A stretch of 64,000 nucleotides of DNA from Candidatus Acidiferrum typicum (GTDB lineage: Bacteria; Acidobacteriota; Terriglobia; Acidiferrales; UBA7541): positions 19,158-83,157 of the forward strand of contig JAOAPV010000084.1 in NCBI GenBank assembly GCA_025463055.1. Reading direction: 5' to 3'. Numbering within the stretch: position 1 is the first letter of the stretch; each line of letters starts with the position of its first letter. The translations under genes were made by a program, and so were the position numbers. A model generated the notes under the pieces. It was not told the origin of the DNA. It made no database searches and worked only from the letters and a program-made list of their open reading frames with translations. Shown here in pieces: positions 53,604-63,659 of this stretch.

Positions 53604-56600
53604 ATGGACGATCTGTCGAGAAGGATCGCCAACCTATCTCCTGAGAAGCGCGCTTTGCTTGAGAAACGCCTCAAGGAGACGACTCCTCCTTCCGTTCCCT
53701 CAGCAGCAGACTCAATCGCAGTGATTGGGATGGGATGCCGCTTTCCTGGAGGCGCGAACGGCCCCAATGCATTTTGGGACTTGCTGACGCGCGGATTTGA
53801 TGCCGTGACGCAAACTCCGCCTCACCGGTGGGATGCAGAGGCTTTTTTCGATCCCGATCCAGCAACGGCGGGCAAAACGAATACTCGATGGGGCGCTTAC
53901 CTGGATGAAGTGGACCAATTCGATGCGGGCTTTTTCGGCATTCCACCCAATGAAGCCGCTCGCATGGATCCCCAGCAACGTCTCCTGCTGGAAGTAGGTT
54001 GGGAGGCATTTGAAAATGCGGGCCAAACCCAAGAGAGTTTAGCTGGCAGCAGGTCGGGAGTATTCGTCGGAATCCTTAGCCACAGCAGCGATTACTACTG
54101 GATGCAGCTTGCCGATCTAAACGGGGTCGACGTCTATACCAGCACAGGCACCGCACACAGCATTATGGCGAATCGTCTGTCCTACCAATTCAATCTTCAG
54201 GGACCCAGCATGGCGGTGGACACCGCATGCTCCTCATCTCTGGTCGCCGTACACTTGGCCATTCAAAGTCTGCGAAACCGCGAATGCGACTTGGCGCTGG
54301 CGGGCGGGGTTCATGTTCTTCTGGCTCCGCAAAATACAGTCGTGCTGACAAAGCTCAACATGATGTCGCCCGATGGCCACTGCAAGGCTTTTGATTCGCG
54401 CGCGAACGGATTCGTCCGCGGCGAGGGTTGCGGATTGGTTGTGCTCAAGCGGCTCGAGGATGCCGTCGCGGACGGCGATCATATCCTTGCAATCGTCCGG
54501 GGCTCAGCGGTAAATCAAGATGGGCGGTCGAACGGCATCACGGCGCCTAACGGCTTATCTCAGAAAGCGCTACTGCGCGACGCCCTGAAAAACGGCGGCG
54601 TGAATGCTTCGCAGATCACCTATATCGAAGCTCACGGGACGGGGACCGCTCTGGGCGATCCCATAGAAGTGGAAGCTCTCAGCGCGGTTGTCGGGAAAGA
54701 AGGTCCATCGGGGCAGCGCTGCTTCCTAGGCTCCGTCAAGACGAACATAGGCCATCTCGAAGGCGCTGCGGGAATCGCCGGCATGATCAAAGCTGTACTT
54801 TGCCTTCAGCACAGATGGATCCCGCCGATTGTTCATTTTGAAAAGCTGAACCCGCACATCACTTTGGAAAATACCCGTTTTGTAATTCCTACAGAGGGAA
54901 GCGCATGGAGTGCTGGCTCAGAAAAGCGCTTCGCAGGGGTGAGCTCTTTTGGCTTCGGCGGGACCAATGCTCACGTGGTCTTGGAAGAAGCAGCTGAAAT
55001 CAGACAGTCCTCTCAGACGGATGCGATTCTGCCCACCGAAGCGGCGCCCCCCGAGCCGCAGCTGCTCGCGATCTCGGCGCGTTCACCCAAGTCTCTAAAG
55101 GCGCTTGGAAGTTCGTATCAGCAGCTATTCAGCGAGCAGGACGCACCGGGTGCGGCACCCCTCTCTGATATTTGCTACAGCGCGGCAGTCCGCCGGACGC
55201 ACCACAATTACAGGTTCGCCGCCGTCGCTTCTTCGTTCCAGCAATTTCGCGAACGTCTGGATTCGTTTCTGCAGGACAAAACGCAAGGGTACTCCCTAGG
55301 TCATTTGTCACAGGATTCGCATCGCGGACCCGTCTTTGTCTTTTCAGGACAGGGGCCGCAGTGGTATGGGATGGGGCGCGAACTGCTCAATGAAGAGCCG
55401 GTCTTCCGCGACATGATTCATCGTTGCGACGAACGTCTGCGGCAATATGCGGACTGGTCGCTTTTGAAGGAATTGTCCGCTAGCGAATCACAGTCACGTT
55501 TGAGCGACACAGAATTCGCGCAGCCTGCCATCTTCGCGCTGCAGGTCGGGCTGGCCGAATTGCTCCGTCATTGGGGTGTTGTTCCAGACGCTGTGATTGG
55601 ACACAGCATCGGGGAAGTAGCAGCGGCTTACGTTTGTGGCGCCTTAAGTTTCGAGGACGCTGTCCATGTGATCTACCACCGCGGCCGTTTGATGCAGCGC
55701 GCCACCGGCCACGGGAAGATGGCTTCGATCGAATTGCCGCTGCCCGAAGTTGAAGCAGTCCTCGCACCCTACGCCGGCCGACTGTTTCTCGCCGCAATGA
55801 ACAGCCCGGGCACCACCGTGGTTGCGGGCGAGCCGGATACTTTAGAGCAATTATTGAAATCGCTGCAAAGCCGCGGCGTTGCCTTCCGGGCCCTGCCGGT
55901 GAAGTATGCGTTTCACAGTCATCAGATGGATCCGTTACAGCAGGAGCTACTCGAGTCGCTTCAAAGTATTCGCCCGCAGGCTTGTTCGATCCCCATGATT
56001 TCGACGGTTAGCGGAGCGGTGTGCGACGGAAAGGCTCTCGATCACAAATACTGGTGGCGCAACGTGCGCCAGCCGGTGCGTTTCTCGAATGGCATAAATG
56101 CTTTGCTAGAAGGAGGTCAGTCGCTGTTCCTTGAGGTGGGCCCTCACCCGGTGCTCTCGCCGGCGATCCTGGAGTCCGCAAGTAATCACGGCACTAAAGC
56201 AACTGTTACGCCCTCACTCCGCAGGCGCGAGAGTGAGCGCGCTTCGCTGCTTAACGCGTTGGGAGTGCTGTATACAGCTGGCTGCAAACTGAACTGGGCC
56301 GAGCTCTACCCCAAAAATTCCCGATTCGTCGATCTGCCCTCCTATTCGTGGCAGCACAAACGTTTTTGGCTCGAGCCTCCTCCCGCTGAGCAAATGCCAG
56401 CCACAACACCACAGCGGGCAGCGCCGGCGCCGATATCTACATTGCCTTTACATACAGCGCCTACACCGCCCTCGTCTCCCGCCCCAGAAACATCTTCAAC
56501 GGAGACTCAGAAGCTTTCTTCAGATAGCACCAGCAATGAACCTCGCAAGGAGCGGATTCTTCAAACCCTTGTTCCGCTCTTGCAAGACCTCGCGGGCCTC

Positions 56601-59600
56601 GAATTGGGCGTTATTAAACCCGATCTGACCTTCGTCGAAATGGGCTTTGATTCCCTGTTTTTGACTCAAGTGAGCCAGGCTTTTTCTAAGAAATTTGGCG
56701 TCAAGATTTCCATGGGACAGATGTGGGAAGACCTGAATACGCCGGAGCGCATAGCCGCGTTTCTTGACGATAACCTTCCTCCCGAACCGGTGCGGGAAGA
56801 ACCTCCGAAAATCCAGGCTGCCTCCAGCGCGACTGTTCCCGCTCAGCCGTTTACCGCTCAAGCCACGGGCCTTTCGTCCGAAATGGCTGCTCGAGTTGCC
56901 GCGATTCCTGTTTCGCTCAACGGGAATGTCGCTGACTTAGGACGACTCGTACAAGATCTGAAGACCGTGACCAGGCGATTGGAAGTGTTGTACGGGTCCG
57001 GGCCGGATCTAAAGGGCAACAATGGCGCAGCTATCGGGGTCGAAGAAGGATTTGCGCCACCACCTTCTCAGCATTCGTCTGTGTCTGCAGCTCCAGTTGC
57101 GGCGAATCCAGCACTGCAATCGAACGCAGAAGCAAAGTCCGATGTCATCGCGCATGGTCCGTTCAAACCCATAGCAAAAGGTCCGTCGCAGGGACTTACC
57201 GAATCTCAACAAGCTTATCTCGATCTCTTGATTGACCGTTACACGAAGCGCACTCTCGAATCGAAGCGTCTCACGCAGAATCATCGTCCACACTTGGCGG
57301 ATCCGCGATCGGTAGCAGGATTCAATCGGCTCTGGAAGGAGATGGTCTACCCCATCGTTGTCGAACGTTCTTCCGGAGCGCATGTGTGGGATATCGACGG
57401 CAATGAATATGTCGATTTCACGATGGGTTTCGGTACAAATCTGCTGGGGCACTTGCCGGGATTCGTGAGAGCGGCGCTGGAAGAGCAGCTTCGCAAGGGT
57501 ATCGAAGTCGGCCCGCAAAACCCGCTCGCGGGCAAAGTTGCGGAGTTGATTTGTGAGCTGACGGGCATGGAGCGATGTGCGTTCTGCAATACGGGCTCGG
57601 AAGCGGTGCTAGCGGCAATTCGAATGGCCCGCACGGTTAGCGGTCGTGAACTCATCGTCTATTTCACCGGCGATTACCACGGCATTTTTGACGAGGTCCT
57701 GCAAAGGCCCACTGCCGGCGGGACGGGGACCCTTCCCGTCGCGCCCGGTATTCCCGGACAGCCCTCGAGGAACGTCCTGGTGCTCGAATATGACAAACCG
57801 CAGTCATTGGAAGTCATTCGAGCACGAGGCTCGGAAATTGCGGCCGTAATCGTTGAGCCGGTTCAAAGCCGCCATCCGAACATCCAACCGCGCGATTTCC
57901 TCCACCGTCTGCGAGAAATCACGCGTGAGAGCGGAACCGCGCTGGTCTTCGATGAAGTCATTACAGGATTCCGTTCTCATCCCGGTGGCGTGCAAGCACT
58001 TTGGGGTATTCGCGCGGATTTGGCTTCCTATGGAAAAGTCATTGGCGGTGGCATGCCGATCGGTGCCGTTTGTGGCAGCGCGACCTATATGGATTCGCTC
58101 GATGGCGGTTCCTGGCAGTATGGCGACGCCTCGATCCCTGAAGTTGGCGTCACGTACCTTGCTGGAACCTACGTTCGCCATCCCCTGGCGCTTGCCGCGG
58201 CTCGAGTCACCCTGGAACATCTCAAGCGCGAAGGGCCGTCTTTGCAGCAGCGCCTGAATGAACGCACTGCTGGTCTGGTGAAAGAACTGAATGATTTTCT
58301 TTCTGGCCATCAAGTGGATGTGCACATCGAGAACTTCAGCTCGCTTTTTTGGGTGGTCCTCAACCCCAAACTAAAATACGCCAACCTCTTATTTTTTCTG
58401 CTTCGCGATAAAGGGATTCACATCTTCGAGGGGCGCATCTTTTTTTTAAGCACTGCTCACACAGACGCCGACCTGCAACATTTCATTCGCGCTTTTCAAG
58501 AAAGCGTCCAAGAAATGATTGCAGCCGGGTTCTTGCCTGGGCAGATTGGACCTTCCAATCCGCATCATGCTTCGCCGGCGGCTGTTCCAGCCATCTTGCT
58601 AAGCTCAGTCGAGCCGAAGACGTCATCTCAGGCGCCAAGTTCGGCAGGTTCAGTCTCGGCAAACGCAGGCCAAAAGGGCCACGAACAGGGAGCGGAGCCT
58701 CGTATGCGCGTCCTGCCGCTCTCCGAGGCGCAACAAGGATTGTGGTTGTTGACCAAGATGGTCCCGGGCGCCGACCGAGCCTACATGGAATCCACCACGT
58801 TGGAGATGCGCGGCGCGCTGAATGTTGATGTGCTAAGGCGAGCCCTGCAGAGCCTCGTGGATCGGCATGAAGCTTTGCGCACCACAATCGATCCCGATGG
58901 CGAGCGCCAAATCGTTCATGATCACCTGGCGCTTGAGGTGCCGCTGGTCGATTTGTCGTCTTTACCGGAACAGGAGCGGAAGTCTCAATTGCAAAATCAA
59001 TTCAGGGATCTAGAGTCGCGCACCTTTGACTTCTACCAGGGTCCGGTTATTCGAGCGCGCGTTTTCCGGCTCTCTCAACAGCATCATCTTTTGGTCATGG
59101 TGACCCATCACATTTTTGGAAACGGTCCTTCCTACGAAGTTTTCTCTGGAGAGCTGTGCGAAATGTATGCCGCTCTGATCAACGGCAAGACGCCTGAGAT
59201 GGCGCCAGCCATGCAGCTGAGCGATTATGCGCTGTGGCGTGAACAGCAATCCGGCGGTCCTGCCTTCGGAAGCGACCGTAAGTTTTGGCTCGATTTGTTC
59301 TCGGATTCGGTACCCGTCTTGGACCTTCCTTCCGATCGCCCCCGGCCTTCCGTGTTGAACTATCGAGGTGGCAGGCAAAGCTTAATCATTGATCGTGGCC
59401 TGACGGCGGCACTGCGGAAGACAAGCAGGGAACTTCGCTCCTCTCTGTTTGCAACCTTATTTGCCGGGTTCAACGTCTTGCTCCACCGTCTGACCGGCCA
59501 AAGCAGCCTGGTAGTTGGTGTTCCGTTCGAAGGCGAGGTCCGTACTCTCCCCGGTGGCTCGCATCTGTACGCCAATACGACGAATATGCTCCCGCTCCGC

Positions 59601-62600
59601 AGTCATCTCGGGCCTGATACAAAATTTGTAGATTTCCTTTCCGCGTCGAAATCTTTGATATTCAGAGCCAGTGAACACCAATCCTATTTTTTCGGGCAGC
59701 TTACACGCGATCTCGGACTACGGCATGACCCCAGCCGTGCGCCCATTATCGCAGCCTCGTTCAATATAGACGCATGGCGCAACTATAGAAAAACTGGCGG
59801 AGGTCTTCAGTTCGAGGTCGTTATGGATGGCGTCCCGTTCAGCAATCCGCGCGACGCCTCCAAATTTGAACTCAACCTTAATATCTTCGACATGGGCGAC
59901 GAGCTTCGAATTGACTGCGATTATAGCGCCGAACTTTTTGAGGCCGCGACCGTCGCGCGTTGGCTTCGCCACTACGTGAATTTGCTGCAAGCGATTGTAG
60001 CCAATCCGGCCCAAACGCTTAGCACATTGCCTCTCCTTTCCGAATCCGAGCGCCGCGAGCAGGTCGTTGCCTGGAACAAGACTGACGTTGTATTCCCGCG
60101 TGAAAGTGTCACGGACCTTTTCGAAGTTCAGGCCAACATTTCCTCGGACGCAAGAGCCGTCACTTTCGAAGGTCTTCATCTCACATACAAACAACTCAAT
60201 AGTCGGGTGAATCTGCTCGCACATCATTTAAAGGGTCTAGGCGTGGGGCCCGGCACCCTGGTCGGGGTGTTGGTGGAACGCTCTCTGGATATGGTCGTCG
60301 CATTGCTGTCTGTATTGAAGGCCGGCGGCGCCTACGTGCCTTTGGATCCCTCTTTCCCCCAAGACCGCCTGGCGTACATGGTGAGCGATAGTGGAATGGC
60401 CGTGCTGGTTACCCACCGTGGGCTGGATAGAAAGCTACCCTCCCCGCCGTCTTCCATCGTGCACCTCGATAACGATTGGAGTGAAATCGCTAAGCAGACA
60501 GCCGATTCTCCGCTGCCTCGGGTGAACCCCACCGATCTCTGCTATGTGCTCTACACCTCAGGATCAACCGGCAGGCCCAAGGGGGTGGAGATCCCACATT
60601 CCGCGTTGGTCAACTTCCTGCACTCGATGCAACGTGAACCCGGCTTTACTGCACACGATACGCTGCTGGCCGTAACTACATTGTCGTTCGATATCGCCGG
60701 CCTGGAACTCTACCTGCCCTTAGTCACGGGAGGAAAGCTGCTGATCGCCAGCCGCGACGACGCTCGCGATCCCGTGCGATTGATGGAACGTATGCGCGAT
60801 TCTCGCTGCACCGTGATGCAGGCGACCCCGGCCACCTGGCGGGCGCTAATAGATGCAGGTTGGACCGGCTCGAAACAATTGCGTGTTCTCTGCGGCGGTG
60901 ACTCGCTCGTTCCCGAGTTGGCCAAGGATCTTCTGCCGCGCTGCTCGGAACTGTGGAATGTGTACGGACCGACGGAAACCACTATCTGGTCGTCGGTACA
61001 CAAGGTCACTTCGGTGAATGGGCCAGTTCCCATCGGCCATCCTATCGCCAATACACAGTTTTTCGCGCTCGATGCCACCCGTAGCCTGCTTCCTCCGGGA
61101 GTTATCGGCGAGCTGTACATCGGTGGCAATGGCTTAGCCCGGGGTTACCTGCATCGGCCGGAGTTGACCGCGGAACGTTTTATTCCTAGTCCCTTTAAGC
61201 CGGAGGCGCGGTTATACAGCACCGGAGATCTAGGACGCCGGCGGGCGGATGGCACGCTGGAATGCTTGGGGCGAGTCGATAATCAGGTTAAGATTCGCGG
61301 ATTCCGAGTGGAGTTGGAAGAGATCGAGGCCATACTGGGCCAGCACCCCGCGATTCGCAAGGCGGTTGTTGCCGCGCGCGAGGATCATCTGGGACTCAAG
61401 CAATTGGTCGCGTATCTGCAGCCTCAAAACAACTCTATGCCTTCGATAGGTGATTTACGTTCCTATGCGAAGGAGAAACTGCCCGAATACATGATTCCGT
61501 CGGCCTTTCTCACTCTTGAAACATTCCCCATGACGCCGAACGGGAAAATTGATCGCAAGGCTCTCCCAGCTCCTAGCGACCAGCCGCTGGAGGCGAGGCG
61601 GCAGTATGTCGCGCCCCGCGAACCTCTTGAAAAGACGCTTGTCGCCATCTGGGCTAAGGTTCTCCAAAAGACCGTGGGCATGCGCGACGACTTTTTCGAG
61701 CTTGGCGGTCACTCTCTTGCCGCCCTGAAGGTGCTGACGGAAGTCAAGAAACAAACAGGCAAGACCCTGCCGCTTACTACATTTTTCCAGGCGTCTACCG
61801 TTGAGGCGGTTGCCGATATCCTTCGCAAGGAAGTTCAAAATCCATCTGGGTCTTCGCTCGTGCCGATTCAGCCGGCTGGATCGAGGCCTCCCTTGTTTCT
61901 GGTTCATGGCGCGGAAGGAAATGTTCTCCTGTATCGTCAAGTCTCGCGTTACCTCCCATTGGACCAGCCGGTTTATGGACTTCAGTCGCGCATAGACGAC
62001 GGCCATGGCTTGGAGAACCAAACTGTGGAAGGGATGGCCTCTCACTACCTGCAGGAGATACGAGCCGTTCAGCCACGCGGCCCTTTTTTCCTAGGGGGGT
62101 ATTGCATGGGAGGCGTGATCGCTCTGGAAATCGCGCAACAACTCAGAGCTCTCGGGGAGCATGTCGGGCTCGTGATAATGCTGGACACATACAACTACAA
62201 GACGGTCTCACTGACCAAAGTTCGCCTGCAATCTCCTTTGCATTTCATGCAGAACCTTTGGTTTCACATTGCCAATGCAGCTTCAATTCCCGCCAAGGAA
62301 CGCAAGCAGTTCGTCCGGCAAAAACTCGATACTGAATGGGCCAGATGGGGCGTCAGGATGCACCACACCGCATCGCGTTTCCATGCCTACAGTGATGCTG
62401 AGCAAAATGAATATCCACACTTGCTCATAAAAAGAATGAATGACGAGGCTTCCCTGCGCTATGAGCCATTCGTTTATGAGGGGCGCGTGGCCGTTATTCG
62501 CCCCAAAGGCTCTTTCCTGGGACTGAGCAGTCCGACACTCGGATGGGAAGGAATCATTCGCAACGGCTTGGAAGTTTATGAATTGCCTGTGTACCCCAAG

Positions 62601-62714
62601 GGGATGCTGGTCGAACCTTTCTGCCGAACACTAGCAGAGACTTTGCAGAACTGCTTGCAGAACGCCTCGGGCGATTACAGCGTGGAGCGCGGCGAGCTGC
62701 GGCAGGCCAGCTAA
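53604..62714 (+). CDS. Hybrid PKS-aminotransferase-NRPS, KS-AT-ACP-AMT-C-A-PCP-TE
   Basis: The 3036-residue protein begins with a docking-like helix (1-30). KS about 36-460 (Cys209, His344) is followed by AT about 575-870 (Ser668, YAFH 768-771, malonyl-type) and ACP Ser1017. A class III PLP aminotransferase covers about 1190-1640 (Lys1478 in SYGKVIGGG). Condensation domain from about 1700 has HHIFGNG (1835-1841) where HHxxxDG is usual. Adenylation about 2165-2640 (LYTSGSTGRPKG near 2316) has pocket residues D-I-L-Q-C-G-V-I-W-K, near glycine codes. PCP Ser2704; thioesterase about 2735-3030 with Cys2834 in GGYCMGG. This order matches mycosubtilin/iturin-type modules that turn a beta-ketone into a beta-amine. 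It lies 44 nt after the first PKS gene. Confidence 0.93.
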   Translation: MDDLSRRIANLSPEKRALLEKRLKETTPPSVPSAADSIAVIGMGCRFPGGANGPNAFWDLLTRGFDAVTQTPPHRWDAEAFFDPDPATAGKTNTRWGAYLDEVDQFDAGFFGIPPNEAARMDPQQRLLLEVGWEAFENAGQTQESLAGSRSGVFVGILSHSSDYYWMQLADLNGVDVYTSTGTAHSIMANRLSYQFNLQGPSMAVDTACSSSLVAVHLAIQSLRNRECDLALAGGVHVLLAPQNTVVLTKLNMMSPDGHCKAFDSRANGFVRGEGCGLVVLKRLEDAVADGDHILAIVRGSAVNQDGRSNGITAPNGLSQKALLRDALKNGGVNASQITYIEAHGTGTALGDPIEVEALSAVVGKEGPSGQRCFLGSVKTNIGHLEGAAGIAGMIKAVLCLQHRWIPPIVHFEKLNPHITLENTRFVIPTEGSAWSAGSEKRFAGVSSFGFGGTNAHVVLEEAAEIRQSSQTDAILPTEAAPPEPQLLAISARSPKSLKALGSSYQQLFSEQDAPGAAPLSDICYSAAVRRTHHNYRFAAVASSFQQFRERLDSFLQDKTQGYSLGHLSQDSHRGPVFVFSGQGPQWYGMGRELLNEEPVFRDMIHRCDERLRQYADWSLLKELSASESQSRLSDTEFAQPAIFALQVGLAELLRHWGVVPDAVIGHSIGEVAAAYVCGALSFEDAVHVIYHRGRLMQRATGHGKMASIELPLPEVEAVLAPYAGRLFLAAMNSPGTTVVAGEPDTLEQLLKSLQSRGVAFRALPVKYAFHSHQMDPLQQELLESLQSIRPQACSIPMISTVSGAVCDGKALDHKYWWRNVRQPVRFSNGINALLEGGQSLFLEVGPHPVLSPAILESASNHGTKATVTPSLRRRESERASLLNALGVLYTAGCKLNWAELYPKNSRFVDLPSYSWQHKRFWLEPPPAEQMPATTPQRAAPAPISTLPLHTAPTPPSSPAPETSSTETQKLSSDSTSNEPRKERILQTLVPLLQDLAGLELGVIKPDLTFVEMGFDSLFLTQVSQAFSKKFGVKISMGQMWEDLNTPERIAAFLDDNLPPEPVREEPPKIQAASSATVPAQPFTAQATGLSSEMAARVAAIPVSLNGNVADLGRLVQDLKTVTRRLEVLYGSGPDLKGNNGAAIGVEEGFAPPPSQHSSVSAAPVAANPALQSNAEAKSDVIAHGPFKPIAKGPSQGLTESQQAYLDLLIDRYTKRTLESKRLTQNHRPHLADPRSVAGFNRLWKEMVYPIVVERSSGAHVWDIDGNEYVDFTMGFGTNLLGHLPGFVRAALEEQLRKGIEVGPQNPLAGKVAELICELTGMERCAFCNTGSEAVLAAIRMARTVSGRELIVYFTGDYHGIFDEVLQRPTAGGTGTLPVAPGIPGQPSRNVLVLEYDKPQSLEVIRARGSEIAAVIVEPVQSRHPNIQPRDFLHRLREITRESGTALVFDEVITGFRSHPGGVQALWGIRADLASYGKVIGGGMPIGAVCGSATYMDSLDGGSWQYGDASIPEVGVTYLAGTYVRHPLALAAARVTLEHLKREGPSLQQRLNERTAGLVKELNDFLSGHQVDVHIENFSSLFWVVLNPKLKYANLLFFLLRDKGIHIFEGRIFFLSTAHTDADLQHFIRAFQESVQEMIAAGFLPGQIGPSNPHHASPAAVPAILLSSVEPKTSSQAPSSAGSVSANAGQKGHEQGAEPRMRVLPLSEAQQGLWLLTKMVPGADRAYMESTTLEMRGALNVDVLRRALQSLVDRHEALRTTIDPDGERQIVHDHLALEVPLVDLSSLPEQERKSQLQNQFRDLESRTFDFYQGPVIRARVFRLSQQHHLLVMVTHHIFGNGPSYEVFSGELCEMYAALINGKTPEMAPAMQLSDYALWREQQSGGPAFGSDRKFWLDLFSDSVPVLDLPSDRPRPSVLNYRGGRQSLIIDRGLTAALRKTSRELRSSLFATLFAGFNVLLHRLTGQSSLVVGVPFEGEVRTLPGGSHLYANTTNMLPLRSHLGPDTKFVDFLSASKSLIFRASEHQSYFFGQLTRDLGLRHDPSRAPIIAASFNIDAWRNYRKTGGGLQFEVVMDGVPFSNPRDASKFELNLNIFDMGDELRIDCDYSAELFEAATVARWLRHYVNLLQAIVANPAQTLSTLPLLSESERREQVVAWNKTDVVFPRESVTDLFEVQANISSDARAVTFEGLHLTYKQLNSRVNLLAHHLKGLGVGPGTLVGVLVERSLDMVVALLSVLKAGGAYVPLDPSFPQDRLAYMVSDSGMAVLVTHRGLDRKLPSPPSSIVHLDNDWSEIAKQTADSPLPRVNPTDLCYVLYTSGSTGRPKGVEIPHSALVNFLHSMQREPGFTAHDTLLAVTTLSFDIAGLELYLPLVTGGKLLIASRDDARDPVRLMERMRDSRCTVMQATPATWRALIDAGWTGSKQLRVLCGGDSLVPELAKDLLPRCSELWNVYGPTETTIWSSVHKVTSVNGPVPIGHPIANTQFFALDATRSLLPPGVIGELYIGGNGLARGYLHRPELTAERFIPSPFKPEARLYSTGDLGRRRADGTLECLGRVDNQVKIRGFRVELEEIEAILGQHPAIRKAVVAAREDHLGLKQLVAYLQPQNNSMPSIGDLRSYAKEKLPEYMIPSAFLTLETFPMTPNGKIDRKALPAPSDQPLEARRQYVAPREPLEKTLVAIWAKVLQKTVGMRDDFFELGGHSLAALKVLTEVKKQTGKTLPLTTFFQASTVEAVADILRKEVQNPSGSSLVPIQPAGSRPPLFLVHGAEGNVLLYRQVSRYLPLDQPVYGLQSRIDDGHGLENQTVEGMASHYLQEIRAVQPRGPFFLGGYCMGGVIALEIAQQLRALGEHVGLVIMLDTYNYKTVSLTKVRLQSPLHFMQNLWFHIANAASIPAKERKQFVRQKLDTEWARWGVRMHHTASRFHAYSDAEQNEYPHLLIKRMNDEASLRYEPFVYEGRVAVIRPKGSFLGLSSPTLGWEGIIRNGLEVYELPVYPKGMLVEPFCRTLAETLQNCLQNASGDYSVERGELRQAS

Positions 62715-62936
62715 CACATGAAAATATACTGAGTTACTCATAGTAGGGACTGGCGGTGCCTTTGTCCGATGGACGCATTAGTCGCATGTCACCGACAATG
62801 CCACCACAAAAAAGGGCGCTTGTTAAGAGTCACAAGCGCCCTTCAAATCAATTCGTCGAATACCTCAGGGATCACCTCCTTCTCGACAAGTGCGTCGATT
62901 GAAGCCTGAAACATTTTTATCATGGTTCTGATATGT
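62715..62936. other. Intergenic region after the assembly line
   Basis: The 222 bp hold no gene, only the terminator hairpin. No export, phosphopantetheinyl-transferase or tailoring gene follows the assembly line inside this window. Confidence 0.6.
62812..62843 (-). terminator. Intrinsic terminator between convergent genes
   Basis: AAGGGCGCTTGT (62812-62823) and ACAAGCGCCCTT (62832-62843) form a perfect 12-bp stem with an 8-nt loop. On the minus strand it runs into TTTTTTG, so it works best for leftward transcripts. On the plus strand it may still slow transcription after the PKS-NRPS gene. Confidence 0.8.
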
Positions 62937-63401
62937 CTACAAACATCGGCGACGCTGGGGTAGGAGTGCCCGGTAAGTTACCGGGAAAGTGCCAGTCGCG
63001 GCTTCGTTCCAGGGAATAGCTCGGTCCGCAGAACCGGCATCGCAGCACCGCTGGATCCGTCCGATTTGTTGCAACTCTTGGTGCCGGTCATTTTCTTCTT
63101 TCATCTGCGCTGATGTAGATGGATTTCCGTCGACTGCGAGCAAGTGACGAACCGGGGCATCCACCGTCTCGATCACGTGCTCGCGATACACGTGGTTGTT
63201 AGTGCGCCGCTCCGCGATATAGGACCACGATGTTCTCTTTTCGCGTTGTTGTAGTTCGTTGTGGCACGCATCTCCGATCAACTCGTTCGCGGTTTGGGAA
63301 GGCACCGCTGGCGCTGGCGGAAATGCCATGCCAGCTGCAAACGTAAGGGTAACGAAGCGGGAAACATTGGCCAACAAAGATATCGTTTTCAGTGGTTCCA
63401 T
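62937..63401 (-). pseudogene. Secreted protein of unknown function, probably truncated
   Basis: The protein is about 154 residues from ATG 63401 (GGAGAG upstream) with a signal-like N-terminus (SRFVTLTFAAGMAFPPAPAVPSQ). The segment TANELIGDACHNELQQ...WSYIAERR...REHVIETVDAPVRHLLAVDGNPSTSAQMKEENDRHQELQ resembles an acidobacterial family of secreted proteins that are usually well over 200 residues. Here the last 40 residues look unrelated (rich in Arg, Pro, Cys), as after a frameshift or deletion. Likely a broken gene. Confidence 0.5.
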
Positions 63402-63659
63402 GACGGCTGCTCTCCAGATAACTTGGTCGATGGTTGTGTTTCCATCGCTAGCCCGAACCCGGTGCAGACGCTGGTTAGTGTTCGACCGACCTTGGGAGAC
63501 AAAGCGCGGGCCTGCGCTCCCAACGCACTCCACACATGGATTTTCGCCGAAGGCACAATCGGCCGCAGCTAGGAAGGGCTATCTAATTGTTAGAATTTGT
63601 TTGCTGGACGCGCTTGTTTCGGTACGAGTCGAACTCAGACCTTGTACTTTAGAGGAGGG

